Source of the DNA: Channa striata
Lineage: Eukaryota; Chordata; Actinopteri; Anabantiformes; Channidae
Assembly (NCBI GenBank): GCA_033026295.1
Contig: CM065176.1
Location: forward strand, 8,659,945-8,723,944
Length of the DNA: 64,000 nt
Direction of reading: 5' to 3'
The notes under the pieces: model-generated
Databases searched by the model: none
What the model was told of the DNA's origin: nothing
Seen by the model: only the letters and a program-made list of their open reading frames with translations
In this document: positions 25,556 through 37,400 of the stretch, piece after piece
Position numbering within the stretch: the stretch's first letter is position 1
Layout: each line of letters starts with the position of its first letter
Made by a program: the position numbers and the translations under genes

Positions 25556-25577
25556 GTTGAATTGAATTGAATTGAAA
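25556..25577. repeat. TTGAA tandem tail of LINE
   Basis: Four short units of ttgaa directly follow the gcgctatatatataaag 3' end. Short 3'-terminal microsatellites of this kind are typical of L2-clade LINEs and mark the element's 3' boundary. Confidence 0.8.
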
Positions 25578-28500
25578 TTGTCGAAATAACGTGTGCTGTT
25601 GCACACAGACAGATCTGACATACAATACTGCTGACTACAGGAAAACTTTACAAGAATTTCAAGATGTGCAGTGCAGTCTGCATGTTGCATTGACATACAT
25701 TTTACTTCATCTTGTTCACCTTATAAACTGTTCCCTTTGACATATGTTTTATCTTGCATGAATGTGATTTTGATCCTGTCCCCTTTAGACCTAATCAAAC
25801 TCTTTGACAACTTGTCTTTGATGGACTCTAAAGAACCCCCATTTTACTAAGTTAAATCATATCACATACCAAAGATACATATTACAGTAATATACATTCA
25901 AACAGACAAAGAACAATGAGACCACAACAACCCACACATACCAAGAGACAGAAGTGAATTATACTGTATATTTGGCTGGTTATCAGCTTCATAAATCAGA
26001 AGTATTTGCGCGGCCCATAAACAATGCTGTGGAGCTTAAAAATACTTTTTACATATGTACCACCTTTCCTATTGCTCTGTGTAACAAGCTGTTGTCAGTT
26101 GGTCTGAGTAGTTTAGGAGACACAGAGGGGGGTCTGCTCTTCTTAGACTTCAGAACACGCTTATGTATCCATTTATGTTTATGGCAGTTTTGGTAACTAG
26201 TTCATCAGTAACCAAAACTAACAGCAGACTTAAAAACTAACTAAATAACTTAAGGTTATTCTGTCAAAAAGAGTGTGAAATAAATAAAAAGTAAATAATT
26301 CAGTGTGAAATTTCAATAATACAGTATCTTAACATGTGTGCATTCTCCAAGTGTGAACTATATTTCTATTTCTTACAAAATAACAACTAGAATTGTAGCT
26401 GTATTTTCTTTTGTGGGAACACAGCAAAAGCATCCAATTTTAGTTCACCTTAACCCAAATGTCAGTTACTTTATCCTAAAACAGAGCTATGGATTGGAAT
26501 AACACCTGCAATTCATTTCTGCAAGCAGCATTTATCTTGAAAGTGTGGAGGCCAGAAAATTGGCCTTTTTCTTCCTTTGAGTGCAGAATTTGACTCCTGT
26601 GGGTTGTAAAATGGGACTTGTGAATGCCTGAGCCAAATAAAAGATAAAAAGATAATGTTTTCACTTGCCCAGGTTATGGAACTGGATGAAAATAGTACAT
26701 CAGGGACACATGCTTCAAACACTGCATTTTGTAAGTAATAGACAAAATAAGTTCACAAGGCTTAAGTACTCCTTTATGAAATAAAAAGCATTTTAGTGTT
26801 GGTCTAAAAGTCCACATTTTTAAAACTGTGTTTGCCAGTAGGCATTATATATAATGTTTGTCTGATATGTGGCTAGATGTTTATTGTGCAATATGGCTAC
26901 AGACCGTAAGGGTCAAAGTTTAAAATAAAGCAAACTAAATTTCAAAAATGTCAAACCATTCTCACACCAAAACCTTTCTTTAACATTTCTTAAACTCCTT
27001 GAAATGAAGGCAAAGACAGAGGGGAGCCTGTCGAGGTATATAAACAGTGCGAGATAATAAGAAAGTCACTGTTGTCAGCATATGATGAAACCCATGAAAC
27101 AATGGGAAACACGTGGTCCCATATTCCCTCAGGAAGGGGACTGTGGCAAGTGGTACTTACAATACATATGGCTTGGATTCGGTTTGAAGAAGGAGTAGAA
27201 ATGCTTGATGTTAACATAGCTGAAGGAAGATGTATGATATTTAGGCTGATCACTATTAGAGCATCACTAATCATTTGGAGGCAACGTGTTCATGTAAACT
27301 GCAAAGGCTGGGTGGAGTGGATGATAACACAACAATAGCAGCCTTTGAAACTTCCCATTATGTCACACAATCATGCTAAAAACTCTGGCCCACTGTGAAC
27401 AGCAACCCTCCTGCAAATGGAGCGTGTAATAGCTTGTCTTGCACAATAAAACTTTGTGTGATAAGAAACGATAGCAGCACCATGCTTGCTTTGCATGCAC
27501 TGCTGCCATGCTTCCAAATTGGCAGCAGTCGGAGGCCAGGTCGCCACATGAGTGCGTGCCGACCGTCGCCACATCCTTGGAAAATAAGTCAGATTGGTCA
27601 GATCTTTCATTGTGGAAATGTAAAAATACTCTGAAAAAGCAGAATGTAGAAGGGTACGAATGATGGAGTTGTTTGTGACGTTACTATGCTGCTTGTGGTA
27701 TGTTGCAGTTCCAGTAAACCCATAGCTCCTGGACAACATGGTTTTACAAGCCCATCAACATGTCCGCTTCATGTTTACTTTTCCACTTAGAAGCACTTAC
27801 ATTTTTTTATAAAAGATAATATGAGAGAACGGCACATTTGCTTTTTTTAATTACGTCAGGAAAGTGTTAAATTCAAGAATGTAATGATCCATTCACAAAA
27901 TGATTTCTAATACGTTAGAGAGATAAATTAGCCATGAAATACTCTTCATGTCCAGAGCTCATTATTGTGAGTGATTTAGCTGCAAATTAGGTCCACAGGT
28001 GCTGAGCTGTGTTAACCTATTTTAGGGTGCCACCTACAGGTTCTCCTAAGTGAAACCCAGTGGAGGCTCTCATTTGAAGGTAACTCCTGTAAGGAGATCA
28101 TGAAAGGCTTAGTCACAAAGTGCATCATTCCTTGGGTTTGGGTTGTTCAATCACTTCTAATGCATGTACATACAGTACACAAACAGACATAAGGCGTGAA
28201 TGCTTGAGCTTGAAAACAACTAGGCTAAAGTCATTTTGAGGCTGGGATGGAACAACTGCCATTGAACCTTCAGCAAAGGGGCACTGAAGCAAATGAAGCT
28301 TGAGTGCCAGTAGGGAACTAAGAGGTGCAAAAACAGAGCAAACACACTGCATCATGGCTGTCCGAAATGGTCTAAATTTGGAGGCCTTGTAGGTGACAAC
28401 AACCCTTCAAAGTAGGTTTGCCCGTTATGAGAGTTTTCACTTGTTTACCCAGATTCAGAGGGACAAGGACGAACGATCGGGAAGTCTTTCTGAAGTGTTT

Positions 28501-30414
28501 TTGAAGCAACACAGATACGTTCACGCTGGCACGAGACACATTCATCCTTACAAGGTCGAACACAAAAAGAACACATCTATAGACCCGGGAACAGCTGACG
28601 AGAAAATACAAAGTGACACAGTAAAGGGCATGGCTTTGAAGGGAAGAAGCATCTACATGCCCAACCACTGCTGAGAGCTTAGCTGCATACGTGCTTGGAG
28701 AGGCACTAAAGCAGTGGCACAGATAACTGCAAGCCCCCTAACCACACACCCCCGCGTACTCGGAGACATGGAGCAGAATGAAACCTACCCAGCGTGATGT
28801 CATTCCTTCCACGGCCTTACAGCAGAGCAGTGTGGTGACACTGTGTGCATACCCTCTCCTCTATTTCTTGCCACCATGCTCTGGGTCTTCACTTTACTGG
28901 TGGAAACGGCTCCCAGGAGTCCTGTAGCTGCTGATTTCTGCCCAACTTCAGAGCCAGGCTGGAGATCTCTATCCCCCCTGTGAGAACCATGGCCTTAATA
29001 AGGAGACTTCAGGAAACAATCAATAAAGGTCCTTGACACATATTACCCAGCTTTATATAGTAGCTCACTATGTTGTTTAGAAAAAATGAAAACATGACCG
29101 AATGCCGAATTTAAAAACTGTTGTACTGGTAAAAAGCGTCTGCTTTCACTCATCCAAGAAATGAAAGCTACTCCAATGATCATTACTCAGTGTACTCCAC
29201 TGTAAACACATCTGGCTTTGAAATCTCATCTGGAGCATCGCCTCGCATGCATCTGTTTGCTGCAAATCAGCCATTCAAAAACAACTTGAAGAAGAGACAG
29301 TCGAAGCTCAAGGGATCTCATCAGTGCCACACATGTGGAACATCCATGCATCTTCAGTCCAAGAGGTAGGAAAGTGTGACAGTTGTGGCGTGGGAGAGTG
29401 ATTTTATACCTGCTGGGCTGCTGTGCAATGAAGCGGACACGTTTTTATGTTACATTATAGGACTGTACCCCCAGAAGACCAACTTCTTCTGGGTCCAACC
29501 TCATCTGTGCCGTTTGTCAGACTATATCAGGCCAGATGGAGTGGATAAAACCAATATGTTGCAAGGTCAGCAGGTATAATAAAACGTTTTAAATATATAT
29601 ATATATATAATCTGTTAATTAAACATAACTGTCCAGGTCTATGATGGGAAAATGGGGAAAATGCTTTTTATTTAATCCATAAGAGGTCCTTTACTGCCAT
29701 CATCTGATGTTCATTGGTACTACAACAAGACAAGTTAGAATGATCTCTCAATGGTGATCTCTCTCAAACAGTCCTTTCAGTAATAATTAGGGTTTAATAT
29801 TTAAGGTATATATAAATTTTATCATTTTTCTGATACAGTTTAAAACAAATGATGTTCTTTATTGTTAAATGTTATTTATGTGTATGTCAAAAAAGATATA
29901 ATCTGATGAAAGCAAGCTGCAGTTATGGCTGTGAGTTAGGCTATTGTTATAGGTGAGGGTATAAATACCACATTACATAAATAAATAATGTGAGGCAAAC
30001 ATGTGCAGTTATCATAGATTCATTGCTAAAAGGAACCATCCAAAGCATACGTGTTATGCAAAAAAATGAAAGGTAGATTTACTTCCAGCTGCAACAGGTT
30101 ATAAATAAGAAAAAGTAACAAATGATTAAAACTTAATAATAAAAATATGCATGTCATTTGAGTGTTGCTTCTTTACGTGTCCAAACTTGAACAGATCATG
30201 GCTATCACAAATAATATCACTAACAGCTGTATATGCTCAGTGTTAATGTTTTTAATTACACCTGTTTTTAATTACGTTTGTTTTTACAAGTAGGATACGT
30301 TTTTTTCTCCTGTTAACACTATAAAATAAGTATAAGGATGATAGTTGTGTGAATAATTATTTTTAAAAAAACATAAACATAAAACATAAACTAAAACATA
30401 GTCACAAGTCCAAT
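25578..30414. other. Gene-free intergenic DNA
   Basis: AT-rich sequence without an exon chain that I can recognise. It has an AT dinucleotide tract at about 29597-29609. Open frames at 26.99-27.74 kb and 28.37-28.67 kb occur on both strands over the same bases and show no family signature. Confidence 0.5.
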
Positions 30415-30650
30415 CAATCCATCCTTCCATCTTCTATCTAAACCACTTATCCTGTTAAGGGTTCTGGTGGTGTCTGTATAAGAGGTAGGTTAAGCCTGGA
30501 CAACAATGCATAGTCCCATTCACACCTAGAGGTAATCAAGAGTCACCTGACTGCCTGTCTTTGGACTGGAGCGGGACACCAGAGTACCCAGAAAAAAACC
30601 CATGCAGGAGAACATGCAGTTTCCACATGGAATGGCTGCAGCTGGTAAGT
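30415..30650 (-). repeat. Teleost interspersed repeat, reverse copy
   Basis: It begins with a ccatccttccatcttctat stretch and contains tgcctgtctttggactggag and aacccatgcaggagaacatg. Read on the minus strand these match the order of blocks in the copies at 20380-20655 and 61735-61990. It is strongly diverged. Confidence 0.65.
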
Positions 30651-31473
30651 GGATTTGAACTGATGGGGCCTTCAAGTTGTGAGGGAGCCAAACCTCAAAC
30701 AAATGTCTTTTATAACTGTAGAGTCTGTCTGTAGGTCACAGCACCACAATCTCATTTGGAACAGCAAAGAAACAAACTACTGACTGTACCATCATACTGT
30801 AGACGTTTGGAAGAACAACATGGAGAGATAAAGACGTTTGCACCACAACAAGCCACTTTGAATTTGAATGTCCCTGGTGGGGCATGAGGCTTTGCAGAGA
30901 AAGGAACAAAAGTTTTGCAGATGCAACGTTGCACATCTGCGCTTGGTGGAAGTGCAAGACCCCCGCCCCCATCTGCCACATATAATATTGCTGTGAATTG
31001 AGGTTACTTTTTAATAAGTACAGGGATTATGTTTTACCATTTGTTGAAAGAGCTTTTCCAGGGATAGACCAAATAAAGTGCAGAGAATGGTTTTGTCATC
31101 TTTACCATGCCCAGTTGTAAACTAAACTGTGATTACATGCAAATCCAATTTCCCACTGGCCACCAATAAAAACAGCAGCTCTATCCGCTTCACTAAGAAA
31201 CAACGTTATTGTATTATAATAACTTTTGGTAATCATGTGTTTCTTAAAATACATCCTATAACATATTCATATTTAATTATTACTCCGCAAACAGAACAAA
31301 ATGACGAACTATCACCTGCACTTCAGGATCTAAAATGATGAAACCATGCCGTCCAATCTATTAGATGAATGTGATTTCGGGACATTCTGCACTCACATGT
31401 GAAGGAAAGCAGTGAAACAACAGAGACGTTGGCAGAAATCAGCCTCTTGCTGCATGTGGACTTCCTTGTTGCG

Positions 31474-31487
31474 GTTGCTATGGTTAC
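31474..31487 (-). promoter_or_regulatory. RFX X-box motif
   Basis: The minus strand reads gtaaccatagcaac, a full match to the X-box consensus GTHNYYATRRNAAC bound by RFX factors. It lies about 75-165 bp upstream of the probable first exon of cracr2a, the usual distance for functional X-boxes. Binding is not shown by sequence alone. Confidence 0.6.
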
Positions 31488-31559
31488 CGCCGAGCACCGT
31501 TGAGGCCCCTCCCCCTGAGGTCGCCCCGTCAGTCAAATTCCTGCACGCTGACTCGTAAG

Positions 31560-31648
31560 CGTTGAACTTTACGCGGCGCGGACGAGAGCGACAGAGAGAA
31601 ACACAGAGAGAAATTCGCTCCGAGCCGAATTTCATTTTTCATAAACCG
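31560..31648 (+). other. cracr2a: cracr2a non-coding exon 1 (probable)
   Basis: Purine-rich 5'UTR-like sequence ends at the donor ataaaccg|gtaggt (intron from 31649). It contains no ATG that reads into cracr2a. The upstream edge is estimated. Splicing to the acceptor at 34051/34052 is inferred from spacing only. Confidence 0.45.
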
Positions 31649-31948
31649 GTAGGTGCAAAACACTTTTGTTCCCCATCAGTCCGCGACAGTCGCGCGCACT
31701 TTAGCTTAACCGCACCTGTCCGCCGCGAGCGAAGCCACATTTAAATTTAGCTTCGTCCAGCTTAGTAGCTAGTTCACAAAAAGCCAGTTATGAAAATAGT
31801 TATGAATTTACTGTCACAGGACGTTTCAAACTTGTAGAAAAAGTGACCTGACTTTTTTACTCCTGTTAACACACACGTGTAGCGTCAACCTGCTGTTTTG
31901 CTCGTCGCCCACTAACGTCATTGATTCACTTCTCACAAGCTTATTCTG

Positions 31949-31950
<2 letters not shown>

Positions 31951-31984
<34 letters not shown>
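31951..31984. repeat. (GT)17 microsatellite
   Basis: An uninterrupted GT dinucleotide tract in presumed intron 1 of cracr2a. Confidence 0.95.
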
Positions 31985-31986
<2 letters not shown>

Positions 31987-34051
31987 ACATGATGTTTGTT
32001 GAATTATTATTTCTGTTTATGCCTGATTATTTATGCGAGTGAAGCGCAGACGCATCAGGCTCTTTGCTCTGGAGGCACATGATTGTTTTCATACGTCAAA
32101 ACAGAAATGAGCTGTGTCCAGGAAGTGAATGAAAAGTTAATTTGGAAATACTTTACGTCTGTTAGAAGCATAAGTGGTCTCATAAATATTTCCATACTAC
32201 TTTTTTATATGTCGTTTTTACCCTCCATCAATGTGCTCTGCATAAACTATGTATTTTATGGAAATAAACAGTACCCGGTAGGTTAGGCCTTGTTTGTCAG
32301 TGAAAGTTCACACAAAAATTAATTGTCGACCACTGAAACAAAAGGAAGGAGTATTTAGAAAATGCTTCCTCTTTGTCTCTTTTAAATTTCTAGCCTACAG
32401 TTTCCTCTGCAAAAACCTCTTGACCACAGGAGTGACTGGGCTCAATATAAGCGCAGCGTGACTTCCTGAGTTTTCAGGTAGACCGCTGAAACACAGCTGG
32501 ACATATTCTACTGGATGTCTATAATGTGTGACACTGTGGCTTTTTAACACACGACATTCTTTCAGCCATCTGCTCCTTTAATTATTATCCTTTTTAGTTC
32601 ATTTGTGTCGTCATAAACATAGATTGTGTAGTTGGTATAAGGACAGTTGCTCTAACAACTGTCTCATGTCAAACTCCAACAAAGATAAGGTAACTCTATG
32701 CAAAGCTGTCGGCTGCAGCAGTAGACCACAGGTCTTTGCAGGGCGACAAATACGTTTAGTTGTTTTATTTTAATCCTCATAACTGGCTGCGCGTGAGTAA
32801 AGATGCTTAGAGTATGTGAGCTCAAACAGTTTAGTCAGTTTTAGTTTCTGTGGCAATATGTGTAAGTAATCAAGTATCCTGGTAAATGCTATCAGCGTTT
32901 TTATTGTTTGATATCCTTCTTCTCTCACCACAAGGCACTGGCCATATGCCTCAACACATTTACCAAGTTTCACAAAGGAGTCATAAACTTTTATGTGGCG
33001 TATGGCCAGCAGAACAGTCTGTAGAGATTAGGCGATACTATGTAGGCTGCTGCCGTGCACCTGAGAACCAAAACACTACATCATTCTTTCCTAACAGCAG
33101 TAGTTCCCTTTCTTATTTCCTCTCTCATGCTTACATTTTGTCAGTTGCTTATTGTGGGCTGGTGATTTTCGTCATGAGGTTTGTCATGCAAGTAAGATGT
33201 TGCACAATGTTCAGGCTCAAACTTCCAAGTATGACATATTCAGAAATAGCAAGAACGTTCCAAGAATATAATGCTGCTATTCAATGTTAGACGCAGAAAT
33301 GTAAGTTATTTTTGATTAAATTAAACATTAGAAGTACAAGGACTTGAATTGATGTGTGTGTATATTGTGTGTCGACCCCTGTATTCTCTTCATTCCTTCT
33401 GCCTGCCAACATGCATGCCACTTCCTTTCTGTGTGATTGTCTTATCTATCCCAAATATCAGCATTTGCCCGGGTCAGCACTCACAGTCTGATGTTCATGA
33501 GTCAAGTCGGTGTGCACAACCAGAGCTGTGCACGTAGAATTCTAGTCCGTCTGAAACCCACCACTGAATGAGTTATACTAGTCTAAAAGGCAATCTTCCA
33601 AACCACTGCACATGGGGAGTGAGTTGTATCAGTCAATACGCATCCAGGACAGGACGCTCCTTGTCATACCGCAACTGTCTTATTAGTTTTAGCTTTGCTT
33701 GTCAAATGGCAGGTAGTCAGAGCACGGCCTGTCATGCATTTCATTACTTTCAATGAAATGAGCAGTAGTTTAGGTGGGCACATTGTAGACTGTATTTAGC
33801 TGAGGATATTTAGCAGTTTTTCATTGTGAATGTATGAATTAATGCAGAAATGTACTGTACTGATCATATTATGTTAAATATTTTAACATTCAATGTATTA
33901 GTGATATATGTTTTTTTTTTAAGTCTTATAATGTATAAACAGTGATGTCTTTTATAGATTTGTACATTAATGTGTTTTAAGACACCTAGAATATTGTTAT
34001 TAACTATTTTCATTGGCACAGAGTTAAAGTCTCCTCCTGTCTCTCTCCTAG

Positions 34052-34225
34052 GGTTCATTGACTAATTAAAGGGGTGGTTGCTAAGAGATGACAACCACGG
34101 ACATTGGTGGAAGCCTCTGATGTACAGCAGCCCGAAGCTCAACTTCTCCCGGACCTTTTTCCTCCACACTTCTGTCTCTACCTCGTTCATGTAAGGGACA
34201 CAGAATCAACAGACTCACAAATATC
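34052..34225 (+). other. cracr2a: cracr2a exon 2 leader with two upstream ORFs
   Basis: A pyrimidine-rich acceptor (ctctctcctag, ending 34051) begins an exon that runs into the coding start at 34226. The leader holds a 10-codon uORF (ATG 34088, TGA 34118-34120) and a second 24-codon uORF whose ATG at 34120 overlaps that stop (TGATG), ending TAA 34192-34194. The main ATG has A at -3 and G at +4, a strong Kozak context. Confidence 0.6.
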
Positions 34226-34435
34226 ATGGCAGCTTTTGCTGCTTCAGGTGCCATCACCAATACCTCAACCCCCAAGGTGCCCCGAGATGCACAGCAAAGG
34301 CAAAGAAGCAGTGAAGAGGCAGGTAACTGTGAAACTGGGAACATGGACCAAAACACTATTCAGGAGAAAACCCACGAGTTCTTCCAGATGTGCGACATTG
34401 AGGACAAGGGTTTCATCACACGGCGAGATATGCAG
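34226..34435 (+). CDS. cracr2a: cracr2a coding exon 1 (EF-hand 1)
   Basis: Encodes residues 1-70, ending in phase 0 at cag|gtaagg. A low-complexity Ala/Ser/Thr/Gln N-terminus precedes the first EF-hand. Its loop, D57-I-E-D-K-G-F-I-T-R-R-D68, has Lys at position 5 and Asp at 12, so it is a non-canonical, possibly weak calcium site. Confidence 0.92.
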
Positions 34436-37400
34436 GTAAGGTTGCTGAAACGAAGACTCATGCAATGATGTGGACCTTCTAAACTCAAATATCCTAAAAG
34501 TTGTGTGAAGACTGATCTGTGTTGCATATGAGATATTTAAATAAGATAGCAATTTTGATTTTATGCCGGTGAAGATTAGTTATCGACGGTCACTGTCCTA
34601 GAGAATAATAGAAACATAATATTAGAATTAGAATCAAACAATCTTTTGCCAGGCACAGTTAAGTACATAGTATTAGAAATTATTCTTGGTGTCAAGGTTT
34701 GACACAAAATGTACTATGTAGAGAAATAGTACAGAACAATAAAAATAAGATAAGTGAATGTACAATGTGAGGTAGTAGTACAACTTGAACAGTGAAAATG
34801 ACTGTCTGTATTTGGGGGGGGGTTGTTATCTGGGGGGAATTTAGCCACTGTTAACCAGACTGACTGCAGTGGGGAAAAAACTGGTCCTTTGGCGTGAGGT
34901 CCTGGTCTTAGTGGACAGGAGGGGTGGGGCAGAAAGTTTTATGTCCGGGATGAGAAGGGTCGGCTGTGATCCTGGCTGCACATCTCCAGGTCGTAGAGAT
35001 GTACAGCTCCCGAAGAGGTGGGAGGTTGCAGCCGATCACCTTCTCAGCAGAGTCAATGAGCGACCCAGACTGTGATGGTTATTACCAACTTTAATAACTT
35101 GTGCAGACATCTAATAAGTTAAAGAACTGACTTTTACCATCCACTACATTAAATTAATCTCAATAATAATTTGAAGCAACAACAGCTAATTCATTCTGAG
35201 TGAGCATAAAAAGTAGGAAGGATCTGTGCACTTATTATTCTGAACAGGACACATTCAGCACCTTGTCAAAAGCAATATAAAAGAGAGTGAGGACACAGCG
35301 AGCCGTGTGGAAGCTTTGTCATTGAACTCCTCTACTCACATTATTGTGCAGATTCACTTCATGGATATTCATCCCTGCCATGGCCAGACCTTTGATGAGG
35401 CACTTGTAGCCTCTCGCTCGGAGGAACATAAATACAAAGAGGGAAAGCTTTGATCTGGCGTTTATGATAATGAATCGGAAATTGGATGGTGAACAGTACA
35501 AGGGCAGCAAGTCCCTCGCAACACAATTTATTTGACCATTTTACAGAATACAAACTACTTAAGAAGGACACTTGACACTGTTAGCTATATTGAATCTTTT
35601 AAAATGTTTAGTAGAAGTAACAAGCCACGAACAGCTAACGGTGCTGTTTATTTGCACTCTTGACACAGTATTTTCAACTGGATTCTCACAGCTCAGTGTC
35701 CACTTCACACCGTGGCCACCGATGAGCAAGCTTGGCAATTTTACAGTTTGCTGACATAAGGGATATGTTCCACCCAGATAACACACTTTACAACAGTTGA
35801 TGCTCGTACACCGATGGTATTATTTTCCTGTCCCTCCCTTGGGTTGTATGGGTGGCCTCAGTCAACAGTTGGTGAAGGGTAAACACAACATAATCACCTT
35901 GTTGCCTACAGAGATGTGCCTGTGTTGGCTTTACTTGTAAATAGTCTAGCGATTATCATCATGGTCACGAGGGTTTTTGAAGTTGTTGGGTTTTTTTTTT
36001 AACTTAAGAAATATCTGTCAGTTCTTTCTCATTCTCAAATAGTATCTACCTGAAGCCTTTTTCATAAGGGCTCACTTGAGCCAATGTCTTTTCCAGTGGG
36101 GCTGTCCATTGGTCAGTGAAAACGTGCTGCACTGGGAAGAACCCAGTTGTCTGGTGTCATGTGATTATGAGTGGGAACTGTGTTGCCGAATATGCAAGTG
36201 AATGAAAACGTTTTCTGGATATATTAAAAATTAGAAGGATGTCATTTGGAATATAGCTGCTACCCTGTGCATTTAGTTGGATTTTGGCTGGCAAGGGTTG
36301 AAATTATATGGGACTGCCATGAGTTGCTCCCTGGCAAATGATTGCTACTGCATAAATCACTTTATAGGACTCATGTAGCAGTTGTTATAGCTACACTAGA
36401 GTTAATGTCCTTGACGCTTTGTTCATGTGAATAGCAGCTGTGTTTTTTGTCTTGTCAAATAGAGGCTGAATGGCGAGCTCCCTCTCAGTGCAGAGGAGTT
36501 GGAGAACGTATTCGACACGCTTGATTCTGACAGCAATGGATTCCTTACCCTCAACGAGTTCTCCTCAGGCTTTAGTATGTTTACATTGTCTTTTCGCTTG
36601 TAACGATGCTCCTGAGATCGTCAGTAAGGCTGGTCTGACGTTCTGATTGTACATTTGAGCTTTTCCTTTTTTCTAGGTGAGTTTTTATTCGGCAAGAAGA
36701 TTTCTGTAGAAGAAGACATGGTGGAGAATAACCCGTGTCAGAGCCAGCAAGAGGTTTTCTACCAGACTGACTGGGAGGGGGGCATTGCAAGGGGAGATGA
36801 GGATGAAGAAGAGAAACACTTTTGCATGCTTATGGAGAGCCTCGGAGCCAACAGCGTATTTGAAGAGTGAGTAATGTATGTTTGGGTGTGCTCGTGATTA
36901 CAGTCAGCGATGTCGGATCTACTTCATATCTTTGCACACGTTGTTAACATTTCCTATAGATGTACACTTTATTTTAGGTGACATAGCCTGAGAATATAAT
37001 CAGCTGTGCAAACTCAACAAGATTTGGAAGTTTCCACTCTCAAGTCAGCCTGTTCACGCGTGTGTGAGCAATCTGTGTTCTGGCTCTCTGTGTTGAAGTG
37101 TGACTGCTTTAATACGTTCAAATATTCAAGTCTTTTTAATGGGAGTGCAATTGATGAAGAGAATTTAATTTAAAACTTTGTATTTTTAAAGGACAGCACA
37201 GAACCATACACGTACATTTTAAAGGTCTGACAAATGCAGGTAAAGGTAATTATTGTAAGCATTTTTTACTTTGTCTGCAATGGTATTTCAAATATTGTAA
37301 TATTACCAGTCATTAGTAACTGTAGCTGAAGTCTGTTTACACATAACTTGCTAGACTGAAAGATATATAATGACAGATTATTAGGAAATGCATGACTAGA

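Larger units (their letters stand above)
23400..25577 (+). mobile_element. Internally deleted L2/Rex1-like LINE
   Basis: The plus strand shows a CT-rich 5' region (about 23430-23830), AP-endonuclease motifs (about 23850-24430), an internal deletion that removes the whole reverse transcriptase, the ORF2 C-terminal region (24870-25079), and a roughly 500-bp 3'UTR that ends in gcgctatatatataaag plus a TTGAA tandem tail. The endonuclease portion has frameshifts. The 5' boundary is approximate. It sits 200 bp after the CA microsatellite. Confidence 0.8.
31440..31650 (+). promoter_or_regulatory. cracr2a: Putative cracr2a promoter, CpG-rich
   Basis: An abrupt GC- and CpG-rich patch in an AT-rich setting (for example cgcggcgcggacgagagcga near 31571) ends in an exon-like segment with a splice donor at 31649. 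It precedes by 2.4 kb the acceptor of the exon that holds the cracr2a start codon. No clear TATA box is present, consistent with a CpG-type promoter. The transcription start is not known, and about 31550 is a guess. Confidence 0.55.

Noticed and set aside
27371..27739. 122-residue minus-strand frame
   Set aside because: No domain recognised and overlapping frames on both strands. Not supported as a gene.
32886..33290. 134-residue plus-strand open frame upstream of cracr2a
   Set aside because: Lies in presumed intron 1, has no domain or homology I recognise and no suitable splice pattern.
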